A stretch of DNA of 61,312 nucleotides from Candidatus Methylobacter favarea (lineage in GTDB: Bacteria > Pseudomonadota > Gammaproteobacteria > Methylococcales > Methylomonadaceae). Made by a program: the position numbers and the translations under genes. Within the stretch, counting starts at the first letter, position 1. Each line of letters starts with the position of its first letter. Location: contig NZ_CADCXN010000042.1 of NCBI RefSeq assembly GCF_902806695.1, positions 1 through 61,312 on the forward strand. The letters are read 5' to 3'. This document shows, piece after piece, positions 37,613 to 48,629 of this stretch. A model generated the notes under the pieces. The model was not told where the DNA came from and ran no database searches. It saw nothing but the letters and a program-made list of their open reading frames with translations.

Positions 37613-39163
37613 GTGCTCCGCCCGAAATTATTACTGCGTCTGCTCCATATTAATTGGGTTCTGGTCTTTCATGGAGTGGATGAGATCATCTTAAAAACCC
37701 ATTTATTTCGCCCGATCCGTTTTTTAGCAGTGTTTTCCCCCTACTATCGGCTCAGGCGTCAATCTGAACCGCGAGGCGTCAGGATCCGGCACGCATTGGA
37801 AGAGCTTGGACCCATTTATGTCAAATTCGGTCAGGCTTTATCCACCCGCAAGGATATTCTGCCTGATGACATTGCTGATGAACTGGTAAAACTGCAGGAC
37901 AGAGTGCCGCCGTTTGCGAGTAATATTGCCCGCCGTATTATTGAAAAAGAACTCGGCATGCCCCTTGCCCAGGCTTTTGCCAAGTTTAATCCTGAACCCA
38001 TGGCTTCAGCTTCTGTCGCACAAGTCCATAGCGCCGTATTAGCCAACGGCGAAGACGTTGTTGTTAAAGTGCTGCGTCCGGATATTGAAGACCGCATTCA
38101 CTCCGATATAGGGCTGCTTTATGAACTGGCGCGTTTTGCCGAACGATTCTGGGCTGATGCGCGAAGATTACATCCCATCGAAGTCGTTGCGGAATTTGAA
38201 AGAACCACCCTGGATGAACTCGATCTACTCAGAGAGGCGGCTAATGCCAGCAAACTGCGCCGTAATTTCGCCAATTCCACGCTTATCTACATACCTGAAA
38301 TACACTGGCCATTAACGCGGCAAAAAGTGCTGGTAATGGAGAGAATTTACGGCATACCGGTAGGTGAAATCAGGCAGCTCAGGGCCGGCGGCGCTGATTT
38401 TAAATTACTGGCCGAACGCGGCGTGGAAATTTTTTTTACGCAGGTGTTCAGGGATAACTTCTTTCATGCAGACATGCATCCCGGCAATATTTTCGTCGAG
38501 TTGCCCGCCAAATATATAGCGGTTGACTTCGGCATCGTCGGCTCCCTGTCATTGTCCGACCAGCATTATCTTGCCGAAAATTTTCTGGCTTTTTTCAATC
38601 GTGATTATCGCAAAGTTGCAGAAATGCATGTTGAATCCGGCTGGATCTCTGCGTCTACGCGAATAGAAGAGTTTGAATCCGCGATACGCAGCGTTTGCGA
38701 ACCCATCTTTGAAAAACCGCTCAAGGATATTTCCTTCGGCCAATTGCTGCTGCGTTTATTCCAGACTGCGCGCCGTTTTGATATGCATGTTCAACCGCAA
38801 CTGGTATTGCTGCAAAAAACCCTGCTAAATATTGAAGGCCTGGGCCGTCAGCTCTACCCTGAGCTGGACTTATGGCAAACTGCCAAACCTTTTCTCGAAA
38901 AGTGGTTTCAGGAGCGTATGGGCCCTAAAGCCAAATTTAAAAAAATACTGAAGCAGTTCCCTGAGTTTGCCGAACAATTCCCGGAAATCCCGGCATTGCT
39001 CTATAAAGCCTTGGATAACGCCGCCTATGCAAAACAGCATGCAGAAACGCAACACCGGGAACTGTCCCTGTTGCGCGAGCAACTGGCCAGCAACCACCGC
39101 GCAGCCGTATGGGCTATGCTCATCAGCGCAGCGCTGATCAGTGCAGCGATTTTATTTCAATAA
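37613..39163 (+). CDS. ubiB: Ubiquinone biosynthesis kinase-like protein UbiB
   Basis: ABC1/ADCK-family atypical kinase/ATPase needed for ubiquinone synthesis. 516 residues with the KxGQ motif [20 protein letters not shown]-type segment [20 protein letters not shown] lysine, ADMHPGNIF and [12 protein letters not shown]-terminal membrane anchor is present ([18 protein letters not shown]). The start is GTG at 37613, giving the expected N-terminus. It ends the ubiE-ubiJ-ubiB cluster. Confidence 0.95.
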   Translation: MLRPKLLLRLLHINWVLVFHGVDEIILKTHLFRPIRFLAVFSPYYRLRRQSEPRGVRIRHALEELGPIYVKFGQALSTRKDILPDDIADELVKLQDRVPPFASNIARRIIEKELGMPLAQAFAKFNPEPMASASVAQVHSAVLANGEDVVVKVLRPDIEDRIHSDIGLLYELARFAERFWADARRLHPIEVVAEFERTTLDELDLLREAANASKLRRNFANSTLIYIPEIHWPLTRQKVLVMERIYGIPVGEIRQLRAGGADFKLLAERGVEIFFTQVFRDNFFHADMHPGNIFVELPAKYIAVDFGIVGSLSLSDQHYLAENFLAFFNRDYRKVAEMHVESGWISASTRIEEFESAIRSVCEPIFEKPLKDISFGQLLLRLFQTARRFDMHVQPQLVLLQKTLLNIEGLGRQLYPELDLWQTAKPFLEKWFQERMGPKAKFKKILKQFPEFAEQFPEIPALLYKALDNAAYAKQHAETQHRELSLLREQLASNHRAAVWAMLISAALISAAILFQ

Positions 39164-39288
39164 CACAGGTAATCTCTGTATCTGTGCGTTAAAATTCAGG
39201 GCAAAGACAGGCAAGACCAGTCCATACCCAACTTTTATAATAACTTTTACAGATTATTCAATTACTTATTACCAAAGGAGAATAAAAT

Positions 39289-40461
39289 ATGTCAATCAAG
39301 CGCATGGCCGATCTGGATTTATCAGGCAAACGGGTATTAATTCGTCAGGATTTGAATGTTCCGGTAAAAAACGGCAAGGTTACCAGTGATATCCGCATCC
39401 AGGCCAGTGTCCCCACTATTGAACAAGCCTTGGCCGCAGGCGCCGCAGTGATTCTGTTATCGCATCTGGGCCGCCCTGTGGAAGGTCAGTATGATGAAGA
39501 AGCCTCGCTGAAACCGGTTGCCGAACGCTTGTCCGCTTTACTCCGCAGACCGGTCAGGTTGGAAAAAAACTGGCTGGACGGCATTTCTATCAAGCCCGGT
39601 GAAATCGTGCTTTGCGAAAATGTGCGTTTTAACAAGGGCGAGGAAAAAAACAGCGATGAGCTGGGCAAGAAAATGGCGGCTCTTTGCGATATATTCGTCA
39701 TGGACGCGTTTGGAACTGCCCATAGAGCCCAGGCATCAACGCATAGTGTGGCGAAATTTGCTCCGGTTATCTGCGCCGGGCCTTTATTAGCCCGTGAGCT
39801 GGATGCCTTGGGCAAAGCCCTGGAAACGCCGGCTAAACCCTTAATTGCCATAGTCGGCGGGTCCAAGGTCTCCACCAAACTGACCGTGCTGAAATCATTG
39901 TCGGCAAAAGTGGATCAACTCATCGTCGGCGGTGGAATTGCCAATACTTTTATTGCGGCGGCAGGATTTTCGGTCGGCAAGTCGCTTTATGAACCGGATC
40001 TTATAGAAGAAACTAGGCAATTAATTGAAGCGGCCAAACGGAATGGCTCTGATATCCCGATTCCGGTTGATGTAGTATGTGCAAAAGAATTTTCAGAAAA
40101 CGCAGCCGCAACCGTCAAGCAAGTAGCCGATGTTGAAGCGGATGATTTAATTATGGATATAGGCCCTGATACGGCCAGACACTATGCCGAAATCTTAAAA
40201 TCGGCCGGCACTATTGTCTGGAATGGACCAGTCGGCGTATTTGAAATAGACCAATTCGGCAACGGCACCCAATCCCTGGCGCAAGCCATTGCTGAAAGCC
40301 CTGCATTTTCGATTGCCGGCGGCGGCGATACCTTGGCGGCTATTGACAAATACGGCATCAACGATAAAGTATCTTATACATCCACAGGCGGCGGCGCATT
40401 TCTTGAGTTTCTTGAGGGCAAGGAGCTGCCTGCCGTGGCGATACTGAAATCAAGGAGCTAG
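39289..40461 (+). CDS. pgk: Phosphoglycerate kinase
   Basis: Glycolytic ATP-producing (or gluconeogenic) step between 1,3-bisphosphoglycerate and 3-phosphoglycerate. The 390 residues include [16 protein letters not shown] near the N-terminus, [39 protein letters not shown] and the nucleotide loop [13 protein letters not shown] with [15 protein letters not shown] strong ribosome site (AAAGGAG) precedes the ATG. It is not next to the usual gap, tkt or fba genes. Confidence 0.97.
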   Translation: MSIKRMADLDLSGKRVLIRQDLNVPVKNGKVTSDIRIQASVPTIEQALAAGAAVILLSHLGRPVEGQYDEEASLKPVAERLSALLRRPVRLEKNWLDGISIKPGEIVLCENVRFNKGEEKNSDELGKKMAALCDIFVMDAFGTAHRAQASTHSVAKFAPVICAGPLLARELDALGKALETPAKPLIAIVGGSKVSTKLTVLKSLSAKVDQLIVGGGIANTFIAAAGFSVGKSLYEPDLIEETRQLIEAAKRNGSDIPIPVDVVCAKEFSENAAATVKQVADVEADDLIMDIGPDTARHYAEILKSAGTIVWNGPVGVFEIDQFGNGTQSLAQAIAESPAFSIAGGGDTLAAIDKYGINDKVSYTSTGGGAFLEFLEGKELPAVAILKSRS

Positions 40462-40566
40462 AGGTTTAAACCAGTCATGGCTTTATATTAATTAAAAAGC
40501 CTCAATGCAACATATTTTAACGAGCCTGGTCAAACAGGCGCACTATTTACCTTACGGGATTAAAAA

Positions 40567-40806
40567 ATGGCCAGAGTCACTATCGAAGATTGCTTGGAAC
40601 ATGTAGAGAACCGCTTTAAACTGGTTTTATTAGCCGGTGCAAGAGCGCGTCAGCTAAGCCACGGCGCTACCGAGTTTGTCACCCGCGGCAAGGATAAAGA
40701 TACGGTTGTCGCTTTGCGCGAAATTGCCGCCGGTCATGTTACGGCCGACAATATTAACCTTCTGCATCAGGCAGGCGAGACTCATGAACCCAATTCCCTG
40801 TTCTGA
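40567..40806 (+). CDS. rpoZ: RNA polymerase omega subunit
   Basis: 79 residues: [20 protein letters not shown] with [26 protein letters not shown]. This is the standard omega subunit, which helps assemble beta-prime and forms part of one ppGpp site. spoT follows after 12 bp, the conserved gammaproteobacterial pair. Confidence 0.97.
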   Translation: MARVTIEDCLEHVENRFKLVLLAGARARQLSHGATEFVTRGKDKDTVVALREIAAGHVTADNINLLHQAGETHEPNSLF

Positions 40807-40818
40807 TCGCTAACGCCT

Positions 40819-42993
40819 ATGTGGAAAATAGCTGACACTCTCGAGCTGGAACTCCCTCAGGATAAACTGATTCGGCGTTTGTGCACGACTTTGTCCGGCT
40901 ATCTTGATCAAAGCCAGATCGATGCTTGTATCCATGCTTACGAATTTGGCGCTGCTGCTCATTCCGGTCAGTTTCGTAAAAGCGGCGAAGCCTATATTTG
41001 CCATCCTGTTTCGGTTGCTATCAGCCTTGCTGAAATGCGTATGGATGTTAACGGCATCATGGCCGCCATTCTCCATGATGTCATTGAAGATACGCCGGTC
41101 ACCAAAAAAGAACTGGCTACGCAGTTCAGTGAGGAAGTTGCCGAACTGGTTGACGGCGTTACCAAACTAACGCAGATCGACAGCAAATCAAAATCCCATG
41201 CAGAAACCCAGGCGGAGAATGTCCGTAAAATGTTTCTGGCTATGGCCAAGGATTTACGGGTCATTATGGTCAAACTGGCGGATCGGCTGCATAACATGCA
41301 GACTTTGGGAGCCATGCCGCCAGAAGCGAAACGCCGCATTGCCCGCGAGACGCTGGATATTTACGCCCCGATAGCCAATCGGCTTGGCATGAGCAACATC
41401 CGACATAAACTTGAAGCTTTAAGTTTTGAGGTAATGTATCCACGCCGTCATGCTGTGTTAAAAAATGCCGTAAAAAAAGCGCGGGGCAATCGCCGCAAAA
41501 TTGTTGACACTATCGAAAGTTCCATAAAAACCCGGGTAGAACAAGCCGGTTTGCCTAGTGAAGTTGTCGGGCGTGAAAAAGATATTTACAGCATTTACAA
41601 GAAAATGCTGAATAAAAAGATTTCCCTGGAGGATGTGTTCGATGTCTATGCGTTCAGGATTTTTTGCGACAATGTCGATAGCTGTTATCGTATATTAGGC
41701 ATCGTGCATAACCTGTACAAGCCTATTCCAGGCCGTTTCAAGGATTATATCGCCCTGCCTAAAGCCAATGGCTATCAATCGCTGCATACTATTTTGATGG
41801 GGCCATACGGCGTCCCTATTGAAATACAGATCAGAACGCATGAAATGCATCGCATGGCGGAGTCGGGCATCGCCGCGCACTGGCTGTATAAATCCGAAGA
41901 TGATAAAAGTGAAAAGTTTCAGGCGCGCGCCAATGAGTGGCTGAGGGATTTACTGGAAATCCAGAAGTCCGCCGGTGATTCACTGGAGTTTATTGATAAC
42001 TTGAAGGTGGATCTGTTTCCGCAGGAAGTTTTTGTCTTCACCCCGAAAGGCGGCATTATTAAAATCCCGCGCGGCGGAACCGTTATTGATTTTGCCTATG
42101 CCGTGCATACCGATATCGGTAATGCCTGCGTTTCGGCGCGAATTGACAAACAGCTGGTGCCGCTGCAAACCAAACTGGAAAACGGCGTGACTGTGGAAGT
42201 TATTACCGCATCGTGGGCGCGGCCCAATCCACTTTGGCTTAATTATGTAGTGACCGCCAAAGCCCGATCCAGCATTCGTAACTACCTCAAGCATTTTAAA
42301 CAGAAGGAAGCCATCAGTTTAGGCCGCCGTCTGCTGGAAAAAGAACTGCAAGCCATGCAGCTGCATCTGGAAAATATTGACGACGAAAGGATACAGGCCG
42401 TGCTTAAAGTGACTTCCATGCATTCGCTCGATGAATTGCTGGAAGATATCGGGCTGGGCAATAAAATGCCGTTTCTGATTGCAAAACGCCTTACTCAGGA
42501 TAATGTCAATGGCGCCATTAAACTGGATGATAATCTCCAAGCCCAAAAAAGCCCGCTGATCATCAAAGGCACCGAAGGCATGGTTATTAATCTTGCGAAG
42601 TGTTGCCGGCCGATTCCAGGCGATCCGATCATTGGTTTTTTCAACCCCGGCAAAGGGATTGTCGTCCATCATTATGAATGCCGCAACAGCACTGAAGTCA
42701 GAAAAAAGCCGACCAATTGGCTGGATGTTGAATGGAGTCAGGATGCAGTCGGCGATTTTCCGGCTGATCTTCGCCTAGAAATACTTAATCGGCGCGGCTC
42801 TCTGGCCACCATAGCATCAACTATTTCGGAACTGGATTCAAATATTGAAAATGTCACTGTCGTGGATCAGGATGAGCGCGTCAGCATTGATCAAATCACC
42901 TTGACGGTTAGAGACCGGGTACATTTAGCCCAGATTATGCGGCGCCTCAAGGAATTATCGGTTGTTTTAAAGATTACCCGCACCAAGGCCTAG
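40819..42993 (+). CDS. spoT: Bifunctional (p)ppGpp synthetase/hydrolase
   Basis: Controls the stringent response. 724 residues: the HD hydrolase domain with ILHDVIEDT (HD at 86-87, ED at 90-91), the synthetase domain with the RXKD motif [13 protein letters not shown] of bifunctional enzymes and [14 protein letters not shown], then TGS ([19 protein letters not shown]), a zinc-finger/helical region ([16 protein letters not shown]) and a C-terminal ACT domain. Hydrolase and synthetase motifs are both complete. It is cotranscribed with rpoZ, and ridA and recG follow, as in the rpoZ-spoT-recG neighbourhood of E. coli. Confidence 0.97.
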   Translation: MWKIADTLELELPQDKLIRRLCTTLSGYLDQSQIDACIHAYEFGAAAHSGQFRKSGEAYICHPVSVAISLAEMRMDVNGIMAAILHDVIEDTPVTKKELATQFSEEVAELVDGVTKLTQIDSKSKSHAETQAENVRKMFLAMAKDLRVIMVKLADRLHNMQTLGAMPPEAKRRIARETLDIYAPIANRLGMSNIRHKLEALSFEVMYPRRHAVLKNAVKKARGNRRKIVDTIESSIKTRVEQAGLPSEVVGREKDIYSIYKKMLNKKISLEDVFDVYAFRIFCDNVDSCYRILGIVHNLYKPIPGRFKDYIALPKANGYQSLHTILMGPYGVPIEIQIRTHEMHRMAESGIAAHWLYKSEDDKSEKFQARANEWLRDLLEIQKSAGDSLEFIDNLKVDLFPQEVFVFTPKGGIIKIPRGGTVIDFAYAVHTDIGNACVSARIDKQLVPLQTKLENGVTVEVITASWARPNPLWLNYVVTAKARSSIRNYLKHFKQKEAISLGRRLLEKELQAMQLHLENIDDERIQAVLKVTSMHSLDELLEDIGLGNKMPFLIAKRLTQDNVNGAIKLDDNLQAQKSPLIIKGTEGMVINLAKCCRPIPGDPIIGFFNPGKGIVVHHYECRNSTEVRKKPTNWLDVEWSQDAVGDFPADLRLEILNRRGSLATIASTISELDSNIENVTVVDQDERVSIDQITLTVRDRVHLAQIMRRLKELSVVLKITRTKA

Positions 42994-43039
42994 ACTGCTT
43001 TTATCTCCCTTAATGGAAAAAATATATTCAGGAGCAAAA

Positions 43040-43441
43040 ATGACAAAAACAATTATCCGTACAGCTCAGGCGCCGCAAGCTATTGGAACCTATTCACAAG
43101 CGGTTAAAGTCGGACAAACTGTTTATCTTTCAGGTCAAATTCCGCTGGTTCCGGAATCCATGATGCTGGTTGAAGGCGATATCTCAGCGCAAATCACCCA
43201 GGTATTCAATAACCTGAAGGCTGTAGCTATGGCGGCCGGCGGCGATCTTTCCGATATTGTTAAATTAACTGTTTTTCTAACCGATCTGGCACATTTTCCT
43301 ATAGTCAATGAAATCATGCGCAACTATTTTCATGAGCCCTACCCTGCACGTGCAGCCATTGGCGTTGCCGCCTTGCCTAAAGCCGCCGAGGTGGAAATGG
43401 ATGCGATTATGTACCTGAAACCGCAGGATTATTCCCTTTAA
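43040..43441 (+). CDS. ridA: RidA-family 2-iminobutanoate/2-iminopropanoate deaminase
   Basis: Hydrolyses reactive enamine/imine intermediates. From ATG 43040 it has 133 residues, the family length, preceded by AGGAGC. Motifs are [45 protein letters not shown] and the substrate-binding arginine in [15 protein letters not shown] with AEVEMDAI. An in-frame upstream start at 43013 adds nine non-conserved residues. It occupies the place of trmH between spoT and recG. Confidence 0.94.
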   Translation: MTKTIIRTAQAPQAIGTYSQAVKVGQTVYLSGQIPLVPESMMLVEGDISAQITQVFNNLKAVAMAAGGDLSDIVKLTVFLTDLAHFPIVNEIMRNYFHEPYPARAAIGVAALPKAAEVEMDAIMYLKPQDYSL

Positions 43442-43494
43442 TCCCCCATTCGGAAATACCAGAGCAATCCTGCCCAGACTAATCATTCCCGTTA

Positions 43495-45585
43495 ATGAAA
43501 AATCCGGATTATCTTAATCAATCGGTAGATTCATTGGCAGGAGTTGGCGCGCAAACTGCCCGTCGCCTTGAAAAGCTCGGTATCCGCATTATTCAGGATC
43601 TCATTTTTCACCTGCCTCACCGTTATGAAGACCGAACCCGCATCTATCCCATTGGCTCTTTAGCGGCGGGAATGACGGTTCTCATCTGCGGTAAAGTGGA
43701 GTTCACCGATATTTTAAGCAGAGGCCGCAAAAGCCTGATATGCAGAGTGAGCGATGGCACCGGTTTTATCTCGATAAAATTCTTTCACTTCGCCGGCGCC
43801 CAGCACACTCTGCTAAAACCCGGCACGATGATCAGTTGTTTTAGTGAAGTTCGCCAGGGTTTTGCCGGCCTGGAAATGGTTCATCCGGACTACGCTATTC
43901 TCTCAAAGCCGGATTCCTGCATTACCGAAACATGCCTGACTCCTGTTTATCCTCTGACTGAAGGTGTGAAACAAGCTACTTTAAGGAAGGCGATAAAACA
44001 GGCGTTAAGGCTTTGCAGTGAAGAAAATCAGCTTTTAGCAGACTGGATTCCCGAAGCAGTTCTAAAGCAGTATCGCTATCCTTCATTATCCGAGGCCTTG
44101 CAGACCTTGCATGCGCCGGATGAATCAGTTTCAATCGAGGCATTACAAAACGGCAGCGTACCCGCTCTGAAAAGGCTCGCATTTGAAGAGCTTCTCGCCC
44201 ATCATCTGAGTCTTCGGAAAACCAGGAATAAAATCAGGGTCTGGCAGGCACCCGAATTTATCAGCGATAAAACCGCAACCGATCATTTCATTCGCTCCCT
44301 GCGTTTTAGGTTGACCGACGCTCAGCAGCGCGTAATGGCGGAAATTGAAGCAGACTGCCGCCGGCCGCAGCCGATGATGAGGCTGATTCAGGGCGATGTC
44401 GGCTCAGGCAAAACGGTGGTCTCTGCCTACGCAGCCTTACTGGCTTTAACAGCCGGTTATCAGGTTGCTGTCATGGCGCCAACGGAATTACTGGCGGAAC
44501 AGCATTTTCGCAATTTCAGCGCATGGTTTGAGAATTTTCAGACCCATGTTGGTTTTCTGACCGGACAGCTTAAAAGCAGTCAGCGAAAAGACGTGCTGGA
44601 GTCGCTCGCAGACGGCTCGACAGGCATTGTTATCGGCACCCATGCCTTATTTCAGGAAAGCGTTAATTTTCACCGCCTCGGTTTAATCATCATCGATGAA
44701 CAGCACCGGTTCGGAGTTCATCAACGTCTAGCGCTCAGAGAAAAAGGCCAGCAGGACAATATCAGACCGCATCAACTCGTCATGACTGCCACCCCGATTC
44801 CGCGCACTCTGGCAATGCTGCAATATTCCGATCTGGATATTTCCATTATTGATGAACTGCCGCCCGGCAGGAAACCGGTCGTAACCAGCATTATTCCTTC
44901 TGAACGGCGAGCCGATGTGGTCCAAAGAATTAACAGTTGGGTAGATAAAAAACGGCAAGCCTATTGGGTCTGCACGCTGATTGAAGAATCGGAAGCGCTG
45001 CAGTGCGAAGCCGCGGAAAAAACCGCGCAACTTCTGACTGAAACCCTGCCTGCCGTGCGGGTGTCGCTGATTCATGGCCGTATGAAAGCTGTTGAAAAGG
45101 AAGCGATCATGCGGGCATTCAAGAATCACCAGATTGATTTACTGGTCGCCACTACCGTTATCGAAGTCGGCGTCGATGTGCCCAATGCCGGTTTAATGAT
45201 TATAGAAAATCCCGAACGGCTCGGTCTTTCCCAACTCCACCAGCTGCGCGGACGGGTCGGCCGCGGCGAAGGCGACAGCTACTGTTTGCTGATGTATCAA
45301 TCACCTTTATCAGACACCGCCCGCCATAGGCTGGGAATACTGAGGGATAGCAATGACGGCTTCGTCATCGCCGAAAAAGATCTGCAATTGCGCGGTCCCG
45401 GCGAAGTGATGGGTACCCGGCAAACCGGGCAAATGCATTTTAAAATCGCTGATTTAGCCAGGGATTCTGATTTACTGAATGATATTCAGCAGACCGGCGA
45501 CAGATTTTTCAAGGACTCGCCACACGCCATACAGCCTTTGTGTGATCGCTGGCTGGGCACATCGACGGAATATTCAGAGGTTTAG
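43495..45585 (+). CDS. recG: ATP-dependent DNA helicase RecG
   Basis: Fork-remodelling and Holliday-junction helicase. 696 residues: the N-terminal wedge (OB) domain with SLICRVSDGTGFISIKFFHF, Walker A QGDVGSGKTVVSAYA, DEQH box IIIDEQHRFGV, TATPIPRTL, motif V VGVDVPNAGLMII and QLRGRVGRG. The C-terminal TRG region is present. A ubiC-like gene follows closely. The length matches E. coli (693). Confidence 0.96.
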   Translation: MKNPDYLNQSVDSLAGVGAQTARRLEKLGIRIIQDLIFHLPHRYEDRTRIYPIGSLAAGMTVLICGKVEFTDILSRGRKSLICRVSDGTGFISIKFFHFAGAQHTLLKPGTMISCFSEVRQGFAGLEMVHPDYAILSKPDSCITETCLTPVYPLTEGVKQATLRKAIKQALRLCSEENQLLADWIPEAVLKQYRYPSLSEALQTLHAPDESVSIEALQNGSVPALKRLAFEELLAHHLSLRKTRNKIRVWQAPEFISDKTATDHFIRSLRFRLTDAQQRVMAEIEADCRRPQPMMRLIQGDVGSGKTVVSAYAALLALTAGYQVAVMAPTELLAEQHFRNFSAWFENFQTHVGFLTGQLKSSQRKDVLESLADGSTGIVIGTHALFQESVNFHRLGLIIIDEQHRFGVHQRLALREKGQQDNIRPHQLVMTATPIPRTLAMLQYSDLDISIIDELPPGRKPVVTSIIPSERRADVVQRINSWVDKKRQAYWVCTLIEESEALQCEAAEKTAQLLTETLPAVRVSLIHGRMKAVEKEAIMRAFKNHQIDLLVATTVIEVGVDVPNAGLMIIENPERLGLSQLHQLRGRVGRGEGDSYCLLMYQSPLSDTARHRLGILRDSNDGFVIAEKDLQLRGPGEVMGTRQTGQMHFKIADLARDSDLLNDIQQTGDRFFKDSPHAIQPLCDRWLGTSTEYSEV

Positions 45586-45592
45586 TCCGGGT

Positions 45593-46156
45593 TTGGCTAT
45601 TAAAAGCTTTTTATTCAGCCGGGAGCCGCTGTGGATTGAAAACCGCCAGGGTATTCGCCGCACCCTCCCCGAAGCTGTCCAATCATGGACTTACGAGCCT
45701 GGCTCACTGACCCGGCGGCTTCGCAGCTATTACGGCAATTCCATTGCCGTCAAAATTCTATTTCATCAATGGCATATGCCATTTTTAAGTGAGCGCAGGC
45801 TGCTCAAATTAGCTGAAAACAAATACAGCCTGACCCGTGAGGTTTTACTTCATGCTGACGGCAAGCCGCTGATTATGGCCAGAACCATCATTCCGGAGAA
45901 GACCATAAAAGTTGCCCGCAGTAATTTGTCTCATCTGGGCAACCGGCCCTTGGGAGAGGTGATCTTCTCTGACCCCGCACTGGAACGCATGGAAATGGAT
46001 GTCACCTTGATTCATCAATCCACATGGACTCAGGCGGCAAGGAATGAAGCCAAACTCGAACAGCCGGTATGGGGCAGAAGAACTGTTTACGCCATCAGGC
46101 ACAGGCAAATGCTCGTGAGTGAATTCTTTCTTCCGGAACTTCTGAAAATTATCTAG
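45593..46156 (+). CDS. ubiC: Chorismate pyruvate-lyase (UbiC)
   Basis: Converts chorismate to 4-hydroxybenzoate, the first committed ubiquinone step. The frame opens at 45479 inside recG, but family similarity begins around REPLWIENRQGIRRTL. The TTG at 45593, eight bases after the recG stop, gives about 187 residues. Motifs are LTRRLRSYYGNSIAVKIL, REVLLHADGKPLIMARTIIP, LGNRPLGEVIF and the C-terminal WGRRTVYAIRHRQMLVSEFFLP. Start choice is moderate. It would be translationally linked to recG and complements the ubiEJB genes upstream. Confidence 0.87.
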   Translation: MAIKSFLFSREPLWIENRQGIRRTLPEAVQSWTYEPGSLTRRLRSYYGNSIAVKILFHQWHMPFLSERRLLKLAENKYSLTREVLLHADGKPLIMARTIIPEKTIKVARSNLSHLGNRPLGEVIFSDPALERMEMDVTLIHQSTWTQAARNEAKLEQPVWGRRTVYAIRHRQMLVSEFFLPELLKII

Positions 46157-46193
46157 GCTGCAAATTCACACGCAGCGGACAAATCAATCTTAC

Positions 46194-47006
46194 CTAAAGC
46201 GGAACTTTAATAGCGCTGGGATGGCGAATTAACATCGAATATCGCCCTCTGTTCCTGTTCAGCCAGCCGCGCACCTCGATATATTTCCCGAGATAGCCAT
46301 TTATGTCCGGAAACAATGACAACCATTTGCGCTCAATACGCGCTTCAAATTGCCGGGAAAATTCAAGATAAACAAACTTTCGGCTACTGCGAATATTAAC
46401 AACTTTCCCCGCCAGACGAGTCCAGCCGGCATGGTCCTCGGCATTAAGGCGGTTCACAGGTATAACAGCGTATTCCGGCCGCCGCCAAATACCGAGCCTG
46501 GCTTTTTCCGCCAGACTCTGGGCTTTGACCAGCTCATCTGCATAAAATAGATTAGGCGGGTAAATGCTGACTTCCGCCAGGCCGGCGGCAACCAGGGACA
46601 AGTTAATATGTTCTTTTTTTTCAGTAAACAAATGGGCTAAGGTTCTGCCGTATTTATCCTTTTTTTCGGCATCGGTCAGCAGCCTTATTTTGCTATTCTG
46701 AAGTTTATTAATTAACCAGCGCCTGGCGTCTTCGCCGCCCGCATCCGCCATCTTGTCGCGGTGTTGAACTTCCGGCGTATTAATGCCGAGCAATCTGATT
46801 TTACGGCCATCCTCCAGCACGACCGTATCGCCATCGTAAACCGTTTTAACCCGGTAAAAGCCATAGCCGGGCTTGATATCGACCAGTTTGGCCTGCGGAT
46901 AAGAGCGGTCGGAGAAGTGCGTACCACCGCTTTTATCTTGCCATTCATAGATTTGCGCGCTTGTCCACGACGGCAGCCATAACAATAATAACAATAATAA
47001 CTTCAT
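46194..47006 (-). CDS. Secreted thermonuclease-like protein with DUF4124 domain
   Basis: From the ATG at 47006 (MKLLLLLLLWLPSWTSA signal) it has 270 residues. A DUF4124 segment follows (IYEWQDKSGGTHFSDRSYP), then a staphylococcal-nuclease domain with VYDGDTVVLEDG, IRLLGINTPEVQH, EDARRWL and DKYGRTLAHLF, and a C-terminal OB-like part (AGKVVNIRSSRKFVYLEF). Catalytic arginine and acidic residues are in place. The upstream frame to 47102 adds 32 residues that would mask the signal peptide, so the internal ATG is preferred. It should act in the periplasm or outside the cell on nucleic acid. Confidence 0.88.
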   Translation of the reverse strand: MKLLLLLLLWLPSWTSAQIYEWQDKSGGTHFSDRSYPQAKLVDIKPGYGFYRVKTVYDGDTVVLEDGRKIRLLGINTPEVQHRDKMADAGGEDARRWLINKLQNSKIRLLTDAEKKDKYGRTLAHLFTEKKEHINLSLVAAGLAEVSIYPPNLFYADELVKAQSLAEKARLGIWRRPEYAVIPVNRLNAEDHAGWTRLAGKVVNIRSSRKFVYLEFSRQFEARIERKWLSLFPDINGYLGKYIEVRGWLNRNRGRYSMLIRHPSAIKVPL

Positions 47007-47156
47007 GAAGTTATCTAGTTTCAAAAATAATGAGCCTTCTATTAAAAGGCTCAGAAAGTGAGTAGGATGGGTTTTCGCCCGATAAAATAAATTTTCAACC
47101 AACTATGATACCTTATAGTTATTCACATAAATGTTTACTTACATTAGCCTGAAAAT

Positions 47157-47600
47157 ATGACAGATATTATTACTCTAGTAGCAGCACTTATCGGTGGCGG
47201 TTACACCCTCTACATTTACACTCAGAATAGCAAATATCAAAGGGCACAAGTCCTCTTTTTATTATTTGAGAAGTTTTTCTACAAAGCTAAATATGCTGAG
47301 ATACGCCAGTTGCTGGATTATGGTAATGAAGATAAGATTCGTCAATTTCAAGTGGTACTAGCAAATCATTCGGATGAATTACTTGAAGAAAAATTTGTCG
47401 ATTATCTGAATTTTTTTGAGTTCAGCGCAAGCCTCGTGCAACTGAAACAGCTTGAGATAAATGAAGTTCAATCAATGTTCGAATAGTATATACGGGGTTT
47501 GGGTAAGCATGACTTCATTGTAAAATACTTGGAAGAGCAAAATTTTAAGGGCTTAATCAAACTCGTCAGAAAGTTTCGAAAATTAAATCAAGAGTCATGA
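47157..47600 (+). pseudogene. Small membrane-anchored protein split by an in-frame TAG
   Basis: From ATG 47157, 109 residues are read before TAG at 47484: an N-terminal span (ITLVAALIGGGYTLYIYT), then a charged helical region with QRAQVLFLLFEKFFY. After the TAG the same frame stays open for 37 codons (YIRGLGKHDFIVKYLEEQNF and on), ending in TGA at 47598-47600. That TGA overlaps the next start as ATGA, which suggests the 147-codon frame was the original gene and the amber is a recent nonsense change. The whole resembles the DUF4760 type of membrane-anchored proteins, of unknown function; this is a weak assignment. Confidence 0.65.
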
Positions 47601-47965
47601 ATTACGAGTATATATTTGTTTATGGAACACTCAGACGCGGCACAAATAGCGAAATGCATCACCTCTTGGCAAAGCATGCCGAATTTGTGGATGAGGCCAC
47701 TTATCGCGGCAAGCTCTATAAAGTTAACGATTATCCAGGCGTGGTTCCTTCTAATGATCCTAATGCTATAGTGCACGGTGAAGTCTATCTACTTCACCAT
47801 GCAGATATTGTGCTCCTGCGTCTGGACCAGTATGAAGAATACGGACCGGAATTCTCTCAACCCAACGAATACATACGTGAAAAACAAGAAGTATTTCTCA
47901 GGAGCGGGAGTGGCATTACTGCATGGGTCTACCTCTATAATCGCCCACTGAAGGCCTTGAGCTGA
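47597..47965 (+). CDS. Gamma-glutamylcyclotransferase-like protein (AIG2/GGCT fold)
   Basis: 122 residues with the GGCT N-terminal motif VYGTLRRG (residues 8-15) and the likely catalytic glutamate in LDQYEEYG (E80 or E81). YRGKLYKVNDYPGVV and GEVYLLHH are typical. Members act on gamma-glutamyl amines or peptides; the substrate here is unknown. The start overlaps the end of the amber-interrupted frame by ATGA. Confidence 0.86.
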   Translation: MNYEYIFVYGTLRRGTNSEMHHLLAKHAEFVDEATYRGKLYKVNDYPGVVPSNDPNAIVHGEVYLLHHADIVLLRLDQYEEYGPEFSQPNEYIREKQEVFLRSGSGITAWVYLYNRPLKALS

Positions 47966-48125
47966 TTGAGCCTGCAGTTTCTTAAATTTCCAGAGCTGAG
48001 ACCTGCTTGAGTTGTGACGCGCCGGCCTTCATTCTTTTCATTCAAATAGTAACTGCGCCAGTTAAGGAAGTAGCAGCGCTTCCATGAATTGAAAACAACA
48101 AAATTAATCGACTCCGCGAAACCTC

Positions 48126-48563
48126 ATGATCACCATTATCCAAAGAGTAGCCACCGCCAAAGTCACGATTGACAACCAGGATACCGGCAAAATCGATACC
48201 GGCATTATGGCGCTGGTGGCGGTTGAAAAAAATGATACGCAAAAAGATGCCGAGCGCTTGCTTGAGCGCATCCTCAACTACCGGATATTTGCAGATGACA
48301 ATGACCGCATGAACCTGAGTTTAAGAGATATCAACGGAGGCCTGTTACTGGTTCCACAATTTACGCTTGCAGCAGATACGCAAAAAGGCAATCGCCCGGG
48401 TTTTAGCTCGGCCGCAGCGCCGGAAAAAGGCCGGCAACTGTTCGAATATCTTGAGCATAAGGCAAAAACAACTTATCCCAAGGTGGAGTTCGGCCGGTTT
48501 GGAGCCGATATGCAGATTTCCCTGGTTAATGACGGCCCGGTTACCTTTATGCTGAAAACCTGA
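48126..48563 (+). CDS. dtd: D-aminoacyl-tRNA deacylase
   Basis: Removes D-amino acids (and glycine from tRNA-Ala) from mischarged tRNAs. 145 residues: MITIIQRVATAKVTID at the N-terminus, the family PQFTLAADTQKGNRPGF (usually SQFTL) and the cross-subunit NDGPVTFML motif at the C-terminus. The length equals E. coli Dtd. It stands alone with over 150 bp upstream. Confidence 0.96.
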   Translation: MITIIQRVATAKVTIDNQDTGKIDTGIMALVAVEKNDTQKDAERLLERILNYRIFADDNDRMNLSLRDINGGLLLVPQFTLAADTQKGNRPGFSSAAAPEKGRQLFEYLEHKAKTTYPKVEFGRFGADMQISLVNDGPVTFMLKT

Positions 48564-48629
48564 CCTTATAAGCTACCCCTGTTCTCTCTTGGCTATTTAA
48601 ATAATGCACCTATATCTGCAGCAGCATTA

